A stretch of 64,000 nt of DNA, from assembly GCA_023053545.1 (NCBI GenBank), contig JAKZAN010000185.1, positions 1-64,000 of the forward strand, given 5' to 3'. The notes beneath the pieces were generated by a model. It searched no databases and was not told the DNA's origin. It was given only the letters and a program-made list of their open reading frames with translations. The stretch is from Lepidurus packardi (taxonomy: Eukaryota > Arthropoda > Branchiopoda > Notostraca > Triopsidae). Within the stretch, counting starts at the first letter, position 1, and each line of letters opens with the position of its first letter. Shown piece after piece: positions 11,322-22,320 of this stretch. A program made the translations under genes and the position numbers.

Positions 11322-12915
11322 TCACCTTCGCACTCCTTCTATTTTCTTAGACCCGTGGCCTAGGTGCGGTTCGCTCATTTGCGCTGTCAGCGCCTGCAAC
11401 GCTTTCCTACTCTGCAACTGCTTCTCTGCTAATTGTTTCTTCTTCATGCACGTCCTTGTCTCCTCCAGCCATTGGGTATCGACTCCCAGTTCGAATGATG
11501 CACTCTCCAGCTCCTGTATCCTTTCCCGTTCTTCTTCTATCGTCAACTTCTTGGGTCTCTTTCTGATCTCAATCCCTGGAGTCCTGAAGATGCGATGGGA
11601 ATTCTTTTCACGGAGGTGTTCCTAAGTTCATGAAAAAAGATAGATAAGTTATGGGTGGCTATTTGTTACCATATCTTGAATGTGTTTGAGCACTCGTGTG
11701 CATAACGCCTTAAACTGTTTGGGGAGAGGTTACTAAGGGTGTAGTTTGCCCGCACTTTCAGGACCTTTGGGCCCTTTGATAATCTTGTCGATGTTCTGAG
11801 TGACCCAGATCCTGATGTGCTGCAGTTTTCTTTCTTCCCTCAGATTACACTAGAGCTCACGCATGATTTTGTGTTCATCATGGTTATCGTCCCATTTGTC
11901 CTCGAATTCGGTCCCCTTCCGAGAGGTTAAGTCACACTTTTAAAAGAGAGTGCTGGTTTCCATCTGCTCCTTCTTGGATCGGAGCTGCTCGTTGGTTTTC
12001 TCCAAGTCGACCTTGCGCTTCTCCAGCTCCTGGATCTTCCGGACGACTCGCTGGTACTCAGTGCCCTGCTCGAAGTACTTTTGGACGAGCAGCTTGCCAT
12101 CGAACTCAACACACTCTCTTTCGGGCTGGCTGGAGTGTTCTGCGACGCACGTTTTTATCTTTTTGAAACACTGCTCGATTTAATGATACTTTTTAAGAAT
12201 AGTGTTGGATCTTTCTTTTAACATCCTATGCAGGAAGTTGTGCACTAAGAAAACCTTGTACGCTGGTGTTCTTCGTGACAGCACGTCTCTCTGCCTCGGG
12301 TCGAACCCGCTCAGCTGTTCCTACACAGTCTATGACTTAACCCTCTGCGTCTGGTACTGTCCACTCTCCATCAAAGCCAGGTGGCTCCCATAAGATTCCA
12401 ATTTGCTCACTCTGTTCATGAGGAGACGCTGTCCCGACTTATTAAGTTGGTGGTAGCAATGCTGTGTTTTTGTGGCGATTTCCTCGAGAGATAAACGACT
12501 TTCCTATCTAGCCGCGAGTTCAGCCTCAAATGCCTTGACTTGGGCTTCGAGCTGCTGCTAGTTAACTTGGGAGACTATTTTATCGTGTTTCATTCTCTCG
12601 AGTACGTGCTCGAGGGTTTTGCGAAAAGTGGTGGCGTTGGTCTGCATGGCGGCAGTGTCCTCCAGCCTAGCGACTAGTTCAGCCTGCCTCCTAGCTGCAA
12701 ATTCTTTGTACCCTTTCTTTATATCAATTTTAGCTCTCAGCATTTGAACTTACTCCTGAACTCTTCTAAGTTTAAGAATTGTGTTTCGTGATGCTGGTTG
12801 TGCTTACCTTTAGACAATAGATTCGCTTATTTATGTTTTCAGACTCTCGCAGTGTGTGATCGAAGGCTTTGCGCACTCCGGACAGGGACTGTGATGCATT
12901 GGACTCTGTCAGCAT
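11322..12915 (-). CDS. Coiled-coil protein, possibly axonemal, 497 aa
   Basis: Exons 12808-12915, 11670-12755 and 11322-11621; introns 52 and 48 nt. Almost entirely predicted coiled coil (Glu/Lys/Arg/Gln/Leu), with breaks around HLALMESGQY and HKIMREL. Segments such as FRKTLEHVLERMKHDK are reminiscent in style of outer dynein arm docking complex proteins (CCDC151/ODAD3 type), but this is a loose resemblance and I do not claim orthology. More than ten TAA/TAG codons are read as Glu, all in polar positions. The 48-nt intron is a multiple of three but contains an in-frame TGA. Confidence 0.78.
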
Positions 12916-12970
12916 TTTTTATTTAGAAAATCTTCGAAGCATGGGTCTTTAGTATTGCTGGCAAGTGTCA

Positions 12971-13213
12971 TCAAGAGACTCTTCGGTTTTAAGTATTAAG
13001 GGCAATTGTTGTTCGGATGACCTATGGGGGTGGAGTGAATAGTTGTGTATTTATTGAGGGATACAGAGATTTGTTGTATTTGCGGAAGCCAGTTCTGCGG
13101 GTGGTGGGGGCTTGGGTGGATTCGGTGGGGTCGAGAGGCGTGAAGAGATGGCGGGCAGTTGACTGGACGGATCGGCGGAAGGTAGTGGCATTGGGATCCC
13201 TGGAGGACAGCAT
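12971..13213 (-). CDS. Small basic protein, 80 aa, hypothetical
   Basis: ATG 13213 to TGA 12971-12973. Rich in Arg, Thr, Ser and Pro, no membrane segment and no known motif. Its codons are GC-rich at third positions (CCC, ACC, CGC, CTC), like confirmed genes here, and unlike the flanking AT-rich spacers. It could be a small microtubule-associated or mitochondrial protein, but nothing in the sequence decides this. Because only TGA stops translation, an 80-codon frame is weak evidence on its own. Confidence 0.42.
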
Positions 13214-13512
13214 GGGCAGATTGGAAGTTGGGGAGGAATAATGATTCTATGGTAGATTGTCTGGAAATAAAGAACAGCAATACGCTAGAACTAGAACTAA
13301 GAGGAGATCTGGCTTCTGAAATTTTACTAAATCTTCGGTATTTGGGTTGGTATACAAACTGTACAGGGCTTTATCCGGCAGCCAGCACCCGAATAACCAA
13401 CAGCATCCTTCTAACTTACTTCTCAGCAATTCTCCCTGCAGTTAAATCGTTTATTTATTTCCTCATTAACTCACACCCTATAGAATATCTTCCCACAACC
13501 CACCACCCATAC

Positions 13513-15031
13513 ATGATCGCCAAACATCTCGTCGACTCCGCTGAGGCCTCCAACACCTACATCAGGTACCCTACATCATCTAATTCCTCCCAGCCCATTC
13601 AACCAACTCTCTTTCAAAGCTACCAAACTCAAGCCATCAGAGTTCTTCCCTTCATCTTCCTCCACCAAAACTATCCTCAAAAAAACACCTCAGGACAGCC
13701 AGTCAAAAAAGATATCGGCTGAAACTCTCACTTTCGAAGAAAATGTACCATACTGTCTGCCAGTGAATTTCTCCCACTCGGTTGCTGAGTATAACAAACT
13801 TCTCATTAACAACGGCAAGAACTTCAAGAACCAGATCCCTCACCCACTCGAGGTTCAGAGCATCTAGATAGTCAACATCCCAGTATTCCAGAAGAACTAG
13901 CATTAACACCAGAAAAGACTCCAACAGGCAGCACTCAAGCACCAGGCCCAAAAGATTAGAGGAGACGACAAGGCAACCTAATGTGGCTGTTGTTGTTGCG
14001 ACAAATAGTGCGAGGTATGTGCTGAAGACAACCGAATCGCTCGTGCTGCCCATCGAGCATTCACGAACTCCTCCAAGTCAAATTCAGTAAAGACACTCAG
14101 TGTAAAGAGAAAGGGTCAGAATCCCCTCCAACAGGAGCAGGGGGCATGCTGGACGTGTGAACCTCCTGAGCAGGCCTGGTACAATAAGAGCGAACAAGCC
14201 AGACAATAGAAATTTAGGAAAGACTTGAAGCGTCTTGAAGTACGGAACTCTGACATCGAAGAAAAGAATAAAGCTGCGTTCGAAAGAATAAAACCCTTGA
14301 TCCGATAGACTCTAGCACACCACCGATGTATCTACACCCTATTTACCATATCTATTATAGAAGAACGACTGCATGAGAGCCTGGAAAAGATGTCGGCAAA
14401 TGAGGCCCGACAGCGCATGCTCATGTTTGCCGAGAAGGTCAGGCGTGCCCAGATTCAGAACAAATCTCCTCCGACCTCTGCCAAAGAAATGGTTCAGAGA
14501 GTTCAATGGGGAGTTAACCAAAGCCGCATAAATTCTGCTCACCCAACCAATAAATCCTACTAGTCTAAACATGACCAGCCAGTTTCTAATCACATTAAAC
14601 ATGCCAGTGACAAATAAGAAAGCCTGGGTATTAACGCAGCCATGAACAGGGCATCAGCAGAACTCGCAAGACCCACTAAAAAGTCTTAGTATGCGAAAGA
14701 AAAAGTGATAGAGTTGTGCCATCCGGTGAGCGAGTTTGATAAGTAGCAGATTTAAGCGTTGCGAAGCTATCACCTGCGACAGGCTATGGGTTAGCTGATC
14801 GCGTTTAAGAAGAAGGAGATGGCAAGAAAGAATAGCATCCAAAAGAACCTACAGAAGTTATAGAGGGAGCGCAAGGAAATCCTGAAAAACACGCCAAAGA
14901 TGTCCTTCCAGCCTTCCGAAAAGCAGGTAGAGGAGGCATTCGCCAAAAGCGATATCGAGGCCACTGTGCAAGAAGCAGTGCCAGCCCCTAGAAGCCGACC
15001 TAATTCTAGAAATAAGCTTCAGAAACTTTGA
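13513..15031 (+). CDS. Charged protein with a Cys cluster, 485 aa
   Basis: Exons 13513-13565, 13594-14327 and 14361-15031. The 28-nt first intron is frame-shifting and firm; the second (33 nt) is in frame without TGA and would otherwise add a hydrophobic stretch to a hydrophilic protein, so I treat it as an intron. The protein is mostly charged helix (about residues 120-160 and 230-470). At about residues 147-160 there is an unusual cluster, CGCCCC then DKECEVC, followed some 45 residues on by CWTC, which could bind metal. TAA at 13979 and TAG at 14003 immediately flank this cluster as Glu. No family recognised; a cilia/basal body role is possible from composition and the SHIPPO gene downstream. 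Confidence 0.75.
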
Positions 15032-15118
15032 TGTCAACCCTAGCCCGCCAAACAGATATGCATTTTGCAAGATTTAAAGAGTGCTACTATCCTTATATAC
15101 TTGGGTATATCTTGCTGT

Positions 15119-15388
15119 TCAGTCGATCTTCTTGAAACCGGGCGAGAACTCATCCTGTCGAGCTACGCTGTTGTATGCTTTTGTTATGGCTTTGGAGTAG
15201 GACTCAGTCACCTTCAACTGCCCTTCGAAGACGCGGTCGAAACACTTGTTGAGGCACACCTTCTCGATATCGCTGAGTTGATCAGGCTTTTCGGTGAGGC
15301 AACGGGAGGTACAAACATTATATGCGATGTCAAGGCCCTCTTTGAATTGCCAGTTGAGAACTGCCTTTTGTGCTGCTGAGTTGTTCAT
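15119..15388 (-). CDS. Small TIM family chaperone of the mitochondrial intermembrane space, 89 aa
   Basis: Twin CX3C motifs (CTSRC and CLNKC) separated by 14 residues, inside a helical hairpin, in an 89-residue protein: the signature of Tim8/9/10/13. These proteins form hexamers that carry hydrophobic precursors across the intermembrane space and are imported through the Mia40 disulfide relay. Which member it is cannot be decided by eye. No TAA/TAG codon in this short gene. ATG 15388, TGA 15119-15121. Confidence 0.85.
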   Translation of the reverse strand: MNNSAAQKAVLNWQFKEGLDIAYNVCTSRCLTEKPDQLSDIEKVCLNKCFDRVFEGQLKVTESYSKAITKAYNSVARQDEFSPGFKKID

Positions 15389-15562
15389 GGGTTGTTATGC
15401 GTGAGTGTCGGAGTGTAGAAGTGGGGATGACTCTTTGGTGGCTGGGATAAGCACAATTAAAATGTATGATAATATGGTATTGCCAGAGAAATGGACAGAC
15501 CGATTATAAAATTTGTTACAAACTAACCCTTACTTGCAGGCTTACCTATCTATTGGTCAAAA

Positions 15563-16543
15563 ATGAAGAGTTTCTCCATCGTATCCAACTAAGACATCCG
15601 CAGAAGCCAACTCAACTCTTCAACTTCCAAGCAAGCATGTGCCTTTTCCAAGGCCAAGAGGTTTTAAGCTCCTCAGCCCAAGTACCACCCACCATTCCTA
15701 TGTCTCCTAGTTGCCCGATGGCTTTTTATACAAACCCATCCTACTTGCGCAAGAAAGGAACCTCGATTGGCTATGGAATCAAGTCTGATTTTACGAAAAG
15801 CACAGTGCTCTCGCCGGCCTCCAACTCCTATCAGATTGGTTCTATCTTTGACAGAAGCTGCAAAAGAGGCAAATCATTCGGAGTGAGTAGAGAGGTACTG
15901 CCTTGGGTTCCATAATTTATAGATGAGTCCGTAAAACAGCATCCTAGTCAAAGATATCCAAAAGTTTCCTGGCCCAGGCAAGTACAGCATTAGACGTGAC
16001 ACTCTCAGCACCATTTCTTACTCAATGAGGCCCAAAACTGTCGATTTTATTGGTAAATATCCTAATCTAAATGACATCCACTGAGTGTAGAAAGGAAGAT
16101 CACTTTCAAGTCGAATCCTGGGCCAGGCGCGTATGCAGTTCCTGAGTTGATGCCTCAGGAAGGCCGTGTGTTCGTTTCTAAGTTCAATAGCACGCCTCTC
16201 GGCCGCATGAATAAAACCTTGAGGTTCTAAACACTTAGAGATGGACCAAGTCCACACTCATATGAGATCACTCGGGATGGGTTTTCCCGAGAAGGAAGAT
16301 ACATTAGATCGCAACACAGGGGAGAAGGGACGCGACCCTTCACGACAGCACAACGCTTGAGTTTTACGGATGTTCTAATCAAGAATACCATAAGTAAAAC
16401 ACCATATTTACATGATTTTGGTCTTGTATTTAGCACCGGGTCCGGGAGTGTACGAACACCCCAGCGAGTTCGGAGTGTATGGGGACTCCAAATACTACCG
16501 GATGATGTCGGCAGTGCCCTCCAAAAGACGACCTCCTGGTTGA
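15563..16543 (+). CDS. Sperm-tail PG-rich repeat (SHIPPO) ciliary protein, 281 aa
   Basis: Exons 15563-15681, 15711-15894, 15923-16052, 16091-16393 and 16434-16543; introns 29, 28, 38 and 40 nt. All four junctions restore frame and a PG-rich repeat protein: PGPGKYSI, PGPGAYAVP, GPSPHSYEI and PGPGVYEHP, plus the N-terminal AKRFEAPQPNCPMAFY and GTSIGYGIKSDFT typical of ciliate and metazoan SHIPPO/ODF3/STPG proteins. These bind axonemal or cortical microtubules, several as microtubule inner proteins. Introns fall between the repeat units. TGA 16541-16543. Confidence 0.88.
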
Positions 16544-16639
16544 CCCACCTTCTATCCTACACAACTTCGAAACCTGGATTACCTGTTAACTTATCCCAAA
16601 CTGGGCTAACTAGAGCCATAAAATAATCAATACTCACAT

Positions 16640-18160
16640 TCAATTTCTAGCGTCCACGTTCTGCACCTTCCCAAATCCTTCCATGAACGAACGCATTTGG
16701 TTGCTGCTCGTCATTCGTATCGGACCTGACATAGGCCGAATCATCTTGGTTGTAGAAACTGTTGTCTTTTTCATCAGTTTCGACGGCGGCTGAGGGGCGA
16801 ACGAAGCTTTGTCAGGCTTGCATCCGTAGAGACCCATTTTAGCATAGAGTGTAGTCAGTTTGGAGTCGCGGGCCATGCCATGGACCCTGCCAGCATTGCT
16901 GTAGAGAAGCTGTTAGTACTTTTTGTCTTTGGAAGAGCTCCTGTTCAGTTGAGAACTGCTATAGTTGTACATGAGACTATTTTCTTGCTTCTTTTCAGAG
17001 AGGTTGCGCTTGTTGGCGTTGGGAGAACAGATTATGACGTTATCGAAGTCATTCTCGTCATCGTCTTGGTTGCGCGACAGGGCCGAAGACGGCTTCATTT
17101 TTTGGGGGGGTTCATCTAAGTTCTTCTTGGAGCCCCTCCGCTGATCCTGGAAAGGAGAACTGATGTTCATTAGATTCTGGGTGAGTGGCTGTTTGATGGT
17201 GGCTGACAGCGGGTGGTGGAGAGGCGACTCCCTCTTCTCAGTTCTCTGAAGAGTGGATTCCAGATTATTGAATGCACTCCCTGCATTCTTATTATTAGCA
17301 GAGTTTTCTGTCTTCAGAATACCCCGAATTTCGAAATACCCTGCTGCCCCTGGATTGGAGTTCACCACGATTCCCATCGTGCTAAGCAGTCTCGAAGGGG
17401 GTCCTGGTGCTAGGCTGTTGGCTTAGAAGGCTGTACACAGTTTGTTGCAGTAGCTCTTGATTTGTTTTCCCGTGCTGCTCATGACTGGCACCCTATCATT
17501 CCACTGGACCTTTTTATTTTCAGTCTTTCGAACGGGTTTCTGAGGAGGAATAGGGATGTTGCTGTTGATGAAGGTATTAGCGAACACTACTTCTTAGGCC
17601 GTCAGAGTGTCGAAGATCTTGTAGAGATCGTCCCTGTTCCAGCCGATGTGCTTCAGGTCTAAAGTAAAAATGTAAATTTGAGGCTGATTACTTGGATTTT
17701 GCTTGCGCTACAGTGCTTCGTACTGGTGTAGTTGCTTTTCCACTGAGGCCCTCATCCTCTGCAAGACCTGTTTGCGGGAATAAATGAAGGAGAGGGCGGT
17801 TTCGGCAGTCCAGCGATAGTGCTTGATTAGGTAGCAGGCACATAGAAATACTGCTCTATTCTGACACCTGAGGCTGTGGATGAGAATGCTTTCGCCGAGC
17901 TCGAGGCTGACGTTGAGGAAGGAGACAGCAGTGTCGATGTGTTCTTTGGAGTCGATGTAGGAGTCGTCCTCGGAGTCGCGCCAAGGGAATGACATGTATT
18001 GGACGCCGTCGTCAGCGAAGACATTGTAGATTTCGAGGGAGGAGCAGTTGATTATGCGGGTGATTTTGTTGAGCATGACGAACTCGATGTCTTTGGCGGC
18101 GTACATGTCGCCCAGGAAAAAGCCATCCCTGATTTTAATGGCGCCTACTTCTATTTCCAT
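16640..18160 (-). CDS. Dual-specificity phosphatase-fold protein without the catalytic Cys, 506 aa
   Basis: The first 150 residues follow the DSP fold: IRDGFFLGDMYAAKDIEFV, then ITRIINCSS, YMSFPWRD, and the P-loop region LIHSLRCQNRAVFLCACYL followed by RWTAETALSFI. The canonical HCxxGxxR reads HSLRCQNR here: nucleophile Cys is Ser and the P-loop Gly is Cys, while the Arg is kept. A family of protist DSP-like proteins with HS in this place exists, so this looks like an established pseudophosphatase rather than a mutation. The remaining 350 residues are low-complexity Ser/Asn/Pro/Lys with no domain. ATG 18160, TGA 16640-16642. A 33-nt GT...AG segment at 17659-17691 is in frame; it reads acceptably as protein, so splicing there is undecided (495 aa if removed). 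Confidence 0.82.
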
Positions 18161-18350
18161 GAGTTTAGTGGGTCTTATTCGATTTCCTATTGCTGTAGAT
18201 TATGGCTTATTTTCCTCGATTTCCAATATTTTCCATTCCCTGCCCCAGAAACCCTATAAACATCATTAACTCCTCGTTATTTATCTGATCCAACTATCAA
18301 ACTCTCAGTCTCAATACTGTTCAGACTACCAACATCTATCCCACTCATCA

Positions 18351-21300
18351 TCAATTCGTGATTCTGTCTTCTTCTGTCGGCGACACCTTCCTGATGATGC
18401 ACTTCACCAGATGTATAGGAGTCCAGCTGATCGCTACAGTCACCAGCACTTTCCACAAAAAGGCACCGTCGATCTTGCTCGTATCAATGTAGTTCTTCAG
18501 GAACACCAGACTCAGCGCATAGAGCAGCACAGTCAGAATCTGGGAGCCCACTATATATTTGTTGAGACGGTGGATGGTGGTGGCAACATTCAAGATTTCC
18601 GAGATAATCAGAGAGGTGAAGGTGATTGTGACGATGCGAACGAAGGATTGCTCGAACAAGAGCAAGGACAGCACCATAATGACTACTCCTTGGTAGATGC
18701 TGATCCACAGCCAAATGAAGAAGGTTTTGATGTTCATATCTCGACTCTTGCGCAGAGTAATGTACAGGTTGGGATACAGCATTGTCTTTTCCAGAGTCAC
18801 GTCTTCATCGAAGATCTAAGTTTATCGCAGAAGAATAAAAGAACAGTTAACAGTGAGTAGCTTACGATCGAGAACACAGGGAACGAGGTGTAGAGAGTTG
18901 CGTAGCCCAACATCAGCATACCATTGTAGATCGGGATGGCAACGTTGTAGAAAATGATGCTGAAAGCCATCTGCAGTATACTGATGATGAGTCCGCGATG
19001 AATGACAAACTGGCTAAGAGCTGCCGCACGTTTGTAGGAGTTTCTTCCGTGCCACAAAATTAGATTCTTCACGTACTTAAACTCCAAAATGGAAACGTCA
19101 GATGCCAACGCTGCATGATTCCCCTCCTTGCCAACAATGCCGATGCCTATGCTGCTAATCTGAATCATACCCACGTCATTTCCTCCGTCTCCGATGCCCG
19201 CCACAGTTTTGCCTGACAGAGCCTTGACGCGCTCAGTGATCATGGCTTTCTGAGTGGGAAGACACCGGCAACAGATGACAGAGGGGGCTTTGGTGGCAAT
19301 CGAAAAGAACAGAGAAGAGTGAGTGGCCAGAATTCTGGTGAGGGAAGGTCCGTCAATAAGAAGAACATTATCGGTGCTCTTATTTGAGAACTCGAGTAGT
19401 TTTTCGTGAAGCACGAAATCGTCATCCCCCCTGATCTCAAAGATATTCTGGTTGGTGGGCTTAAGGCCAGCAGAGATCGCGATACACTTGGCTGTCTCGA
19501 CTTTGTCTCCTGTGAGCATCCAGACCTTGATACCAGCCATCCTCAAGGCTTCAATTGTGACAGCAACTTCGTCCTGCAGTCTATCCTCCACACCAGTAAT
19601 GCCTAGCAGATCCATGTCTTGCTCGAGTTTCTCCATAACCTTGATCATAGTGGGATGCCTATTTTTGAGTAGACAACTGGCTTCCTCATACTCCTTGTTC
19701 CACTTCTCGAAGTATTCGGGACTCAGTTACTTTTGTGTGATGACGAGAGTGCGGAGCCCTTCACGTGCGAGATTGTCACACTCGTCCTGAATGTAGCCTC
19801 TGTAGATCGGTTTAGTCTTGTTAATCATAACCATATCAGCGCCCTTCAGATAAAAGAATGTGCGTTTAGAGTCGTGGGAGCGGATGACAATACCCATTCT
19901 TTTGGTTTCAGAAGAAAAGGGGAAGTTGGCCAGGATTTAATACTCTTCGGTCGAGCCATTGGGAGTCTTAATCTGGATCAATGCCTTCTCCCTGGCATTC
20001 AATCTGAACCCCAAATCCTCAGAAAACTTCACTAGAGCTATTTCATCAGGACTCGAGGCTTGCAAGACTCTTGCTCCATTGTCGTCCACGGGAGTCACAT
20101 TATTGCATATTACCAACGCAGTACCCATGTCCCTCAGGAGACACTATTGTCTCCTCTTCGGCTTCTTTTTCTCAGGTTCCTCTCCAGGCGCAGGTGGCTG
20201 AACATCTCCCATCGGACCAGAAAACTTTTGGCATGTTTTCAAAATCATCTTCTTAAGCTCCTAGAGCTCTTCTATGGTATAGAGTTGCTCATTGACGGAC
20301 AGCTTTTTGAATATCATATCATTGTAGGTGAGGGTTCCTGTCTTGTCGCTGAGTAGGTACTAGACACGCCCTAATTCTTCGGGGATCGAACTATTGCGCA
20401 TCACAGTGCCAGGAATCTTGTCATCGTTAGATATCTTGGCAGAGAAGAAAGTCTTGCTGAAGTCGAGGTTGACTCGGAGACTGATGGGAATAATGCTAGC
20501 CAGCAGGAGCACATAGCGGAAGTAGTAGAGGGGCCAGAGCATGTTGATCTCGTGGAAGATGTTCATGATGAAGGCTAGTAACAACATGATAACAAACAGC
20601 ACCTTGGAAATATGGTTGACCTCGTTGTCAAAACGACCAATTTTTGTGTTGGGCTCTCTGCTGTTCATGTTGACGCGGGTTTATTTGCCTGTGAAGATGA
20701 TAACACCGATCATTTGCCCCGCAGCCAGAACAGTATTAGCCCAAGCTGTGTTTTCTAGAGACAAAGGTTCCTTCTTTTGCCTGAATGAAAAGCTCCCGAT
20801 GAATTCATAAATATCGTCACAGGCGGGGGCGTAGTTGATGACTGCGTCGGAGATGTCTGCAAACTTGTCAGCATGGAGCATGCTGTGTGTAGATCGCACT
20901 GAACGCCGAATCTTCCAGTCAGTCTCCCCGTCAAGTTGGTCAGTCTTGATGAAAATGGAGCCTGAGGGTTCGGACGTCGACAGAATCACCATGTCTGCCG
21001 GCACACGCTCCTTAGCATGGAGAACCAGAATATCTCCTACCTTGACGTCTTTAGACTTGATGTCTTTGAGTGATTTATTGCGTATGACTCTATGAACGGT
21101 GTGGTTAAGGGTGCTAATTACTTGTAAATTGAGGAATTGGACTCTTGGTCTCTGCGGAAGCGTTTCCAGTCATCATAAGCTTCTTTGATGAGGGTGAAAG
21201 CCAGGACCATGATGAGTGGAGCGATGTATGTAAACAGGAATCCGACTTTGAGTATGGGGAAGAACTGGGAGAGATTGATCGTGAGCTGGAAGAAGTTGAA

Positions 21301-21681
21301 GAACAGTTTGAATTGGTTAAAGAGCACGAGGGGCAGGAAGTTGACTATGCTGTATTTTTGGTTGTTCACTGCGTTGGAAATGCGGTTCCGAGGGACCGAT
21401 TGTCCAGCCAGGTTTATCATGCGTTCGACATTCATATCTTCCTGACAGCATGACAGCCAGGAGGACTTCTTCGGTGACGCGGCATGTGAATGGAGTATTT
21501 CGTCGTCGGATTGTGACCCTTCATTGATGATTTCCTTTGAAAGATTTTTGCTTGGAGGGTGGTTTTCGAGCTCTACGTCGATGTAGTCAGCATCTCCGTC
21601 ATCGCTGATGAGTTTCTGCTTGTCTGGGGAGTGGTAAAAGAGGGGTGAGAGGTGTTGGGGGTTACATTTGTCTTCGGACAT
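18351..21681 (-). CDS. P4-ATPase phospholipid flippase, Neo1/ATP9 type, 1082 aa
   Basis: Exons 21122-21681, 18866-21089 and 18351-18815; introns 32 and 50 nt. P4 features: DQLDGETDWK (the DWK form is typical of the Neo1/ATP9 branch), ELGRVEYLLSDKTGTLT with the phosphorylated Asp, SSPDEIALV, SSETKRMGIVIR, KGADMVM, LTGVEDRLQDEV, WMLTGDKVETA, GIGDGGNDVGMIQ, GKEGNHAALASDVSI and GRNSYKRAAALSQFVIHRG, with about ten hydrophobic segments. Neo1/ATP9 enzymes flip aminophospholipids in Golgi/endosome membranes and need no CDC50 subunit. TAG at 20360-20362 is the Glu of GRVEYLL; TAA at 20681-20683 is the Glu of GKETR. A polar, Lys/Pro-rich insert separates the P and N domains (about residues 450-480). 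Confidence 0.95.
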
Positions 21682-22320
21682 AGACTGCCCAGGGCGATGG
21701 AAAGATATAGTGTCCTGGTAGAGTTCTGAAATATAATGGAAGTATAGAGTTTAAAAGGCTAGACGATAACAGCACTGAAACAGAGTGTAAAGAGTGTGTA
21801 TGGGGCATGGTTCTAAGGGTGAAGTATATCGTAGATTGGAGGGCTTTATTTTGATATTTGAATCACGATGGGTGCACTCTAAAGGCTACCTGCATTTAAT
21901 ACTTTTCGGAGATTACTCTTGCTTTATATAACTATGCACCCCAAGCCACAATATATGACCGATTCCGTACGTTTTTCAAACTGTTCTTCTATAAGATCAC
22001 TCCCCAAAATCAACTGAAGAACACTAGGCACTTCTGAAACTGAAAATCCACTTCGTTTGGCGGTTTCGCATAGCTCCGCTCAAACTTTATGCTACTGAAG
22101 AGGACGGCCGCAACATTGATTTTAATGTGGAGTCTTTAGGTCTACTCTTTCACTCTTCGATACATTTTAAAAATATAATAATATCACTCTCAATCACTCA
22201 CACCGGCTCGCATACAAAAACACGATCTTCTGGCCCCCACAAACTCCGCATCGCTTCTTCCATCACCCTCTTCATACACATTAGCTTGCCAGCCAAACCT
22301 GCTCGCCTTCTCCCAGCCCT
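21682..22320. other. Divergent intergenic region, flippase / Aurora-like kinase
   Basis: Unique sequence of about 640 bp between two genes that read outward, so it should hold both promoters. AT-rich patches (near 21720-21780 and 22160-22190) and no open frame, RNA gene or repeat that I can support. Confidence 0.6.

Noticed and set aside
13228..13722. Plus-strand gene starting at 13228
   Set aside because: Overlaps the better-supported gene starting at 13513 in another frame, and that gene is confirmed by a frame-restoring 28-nt intron and a long coding frame.
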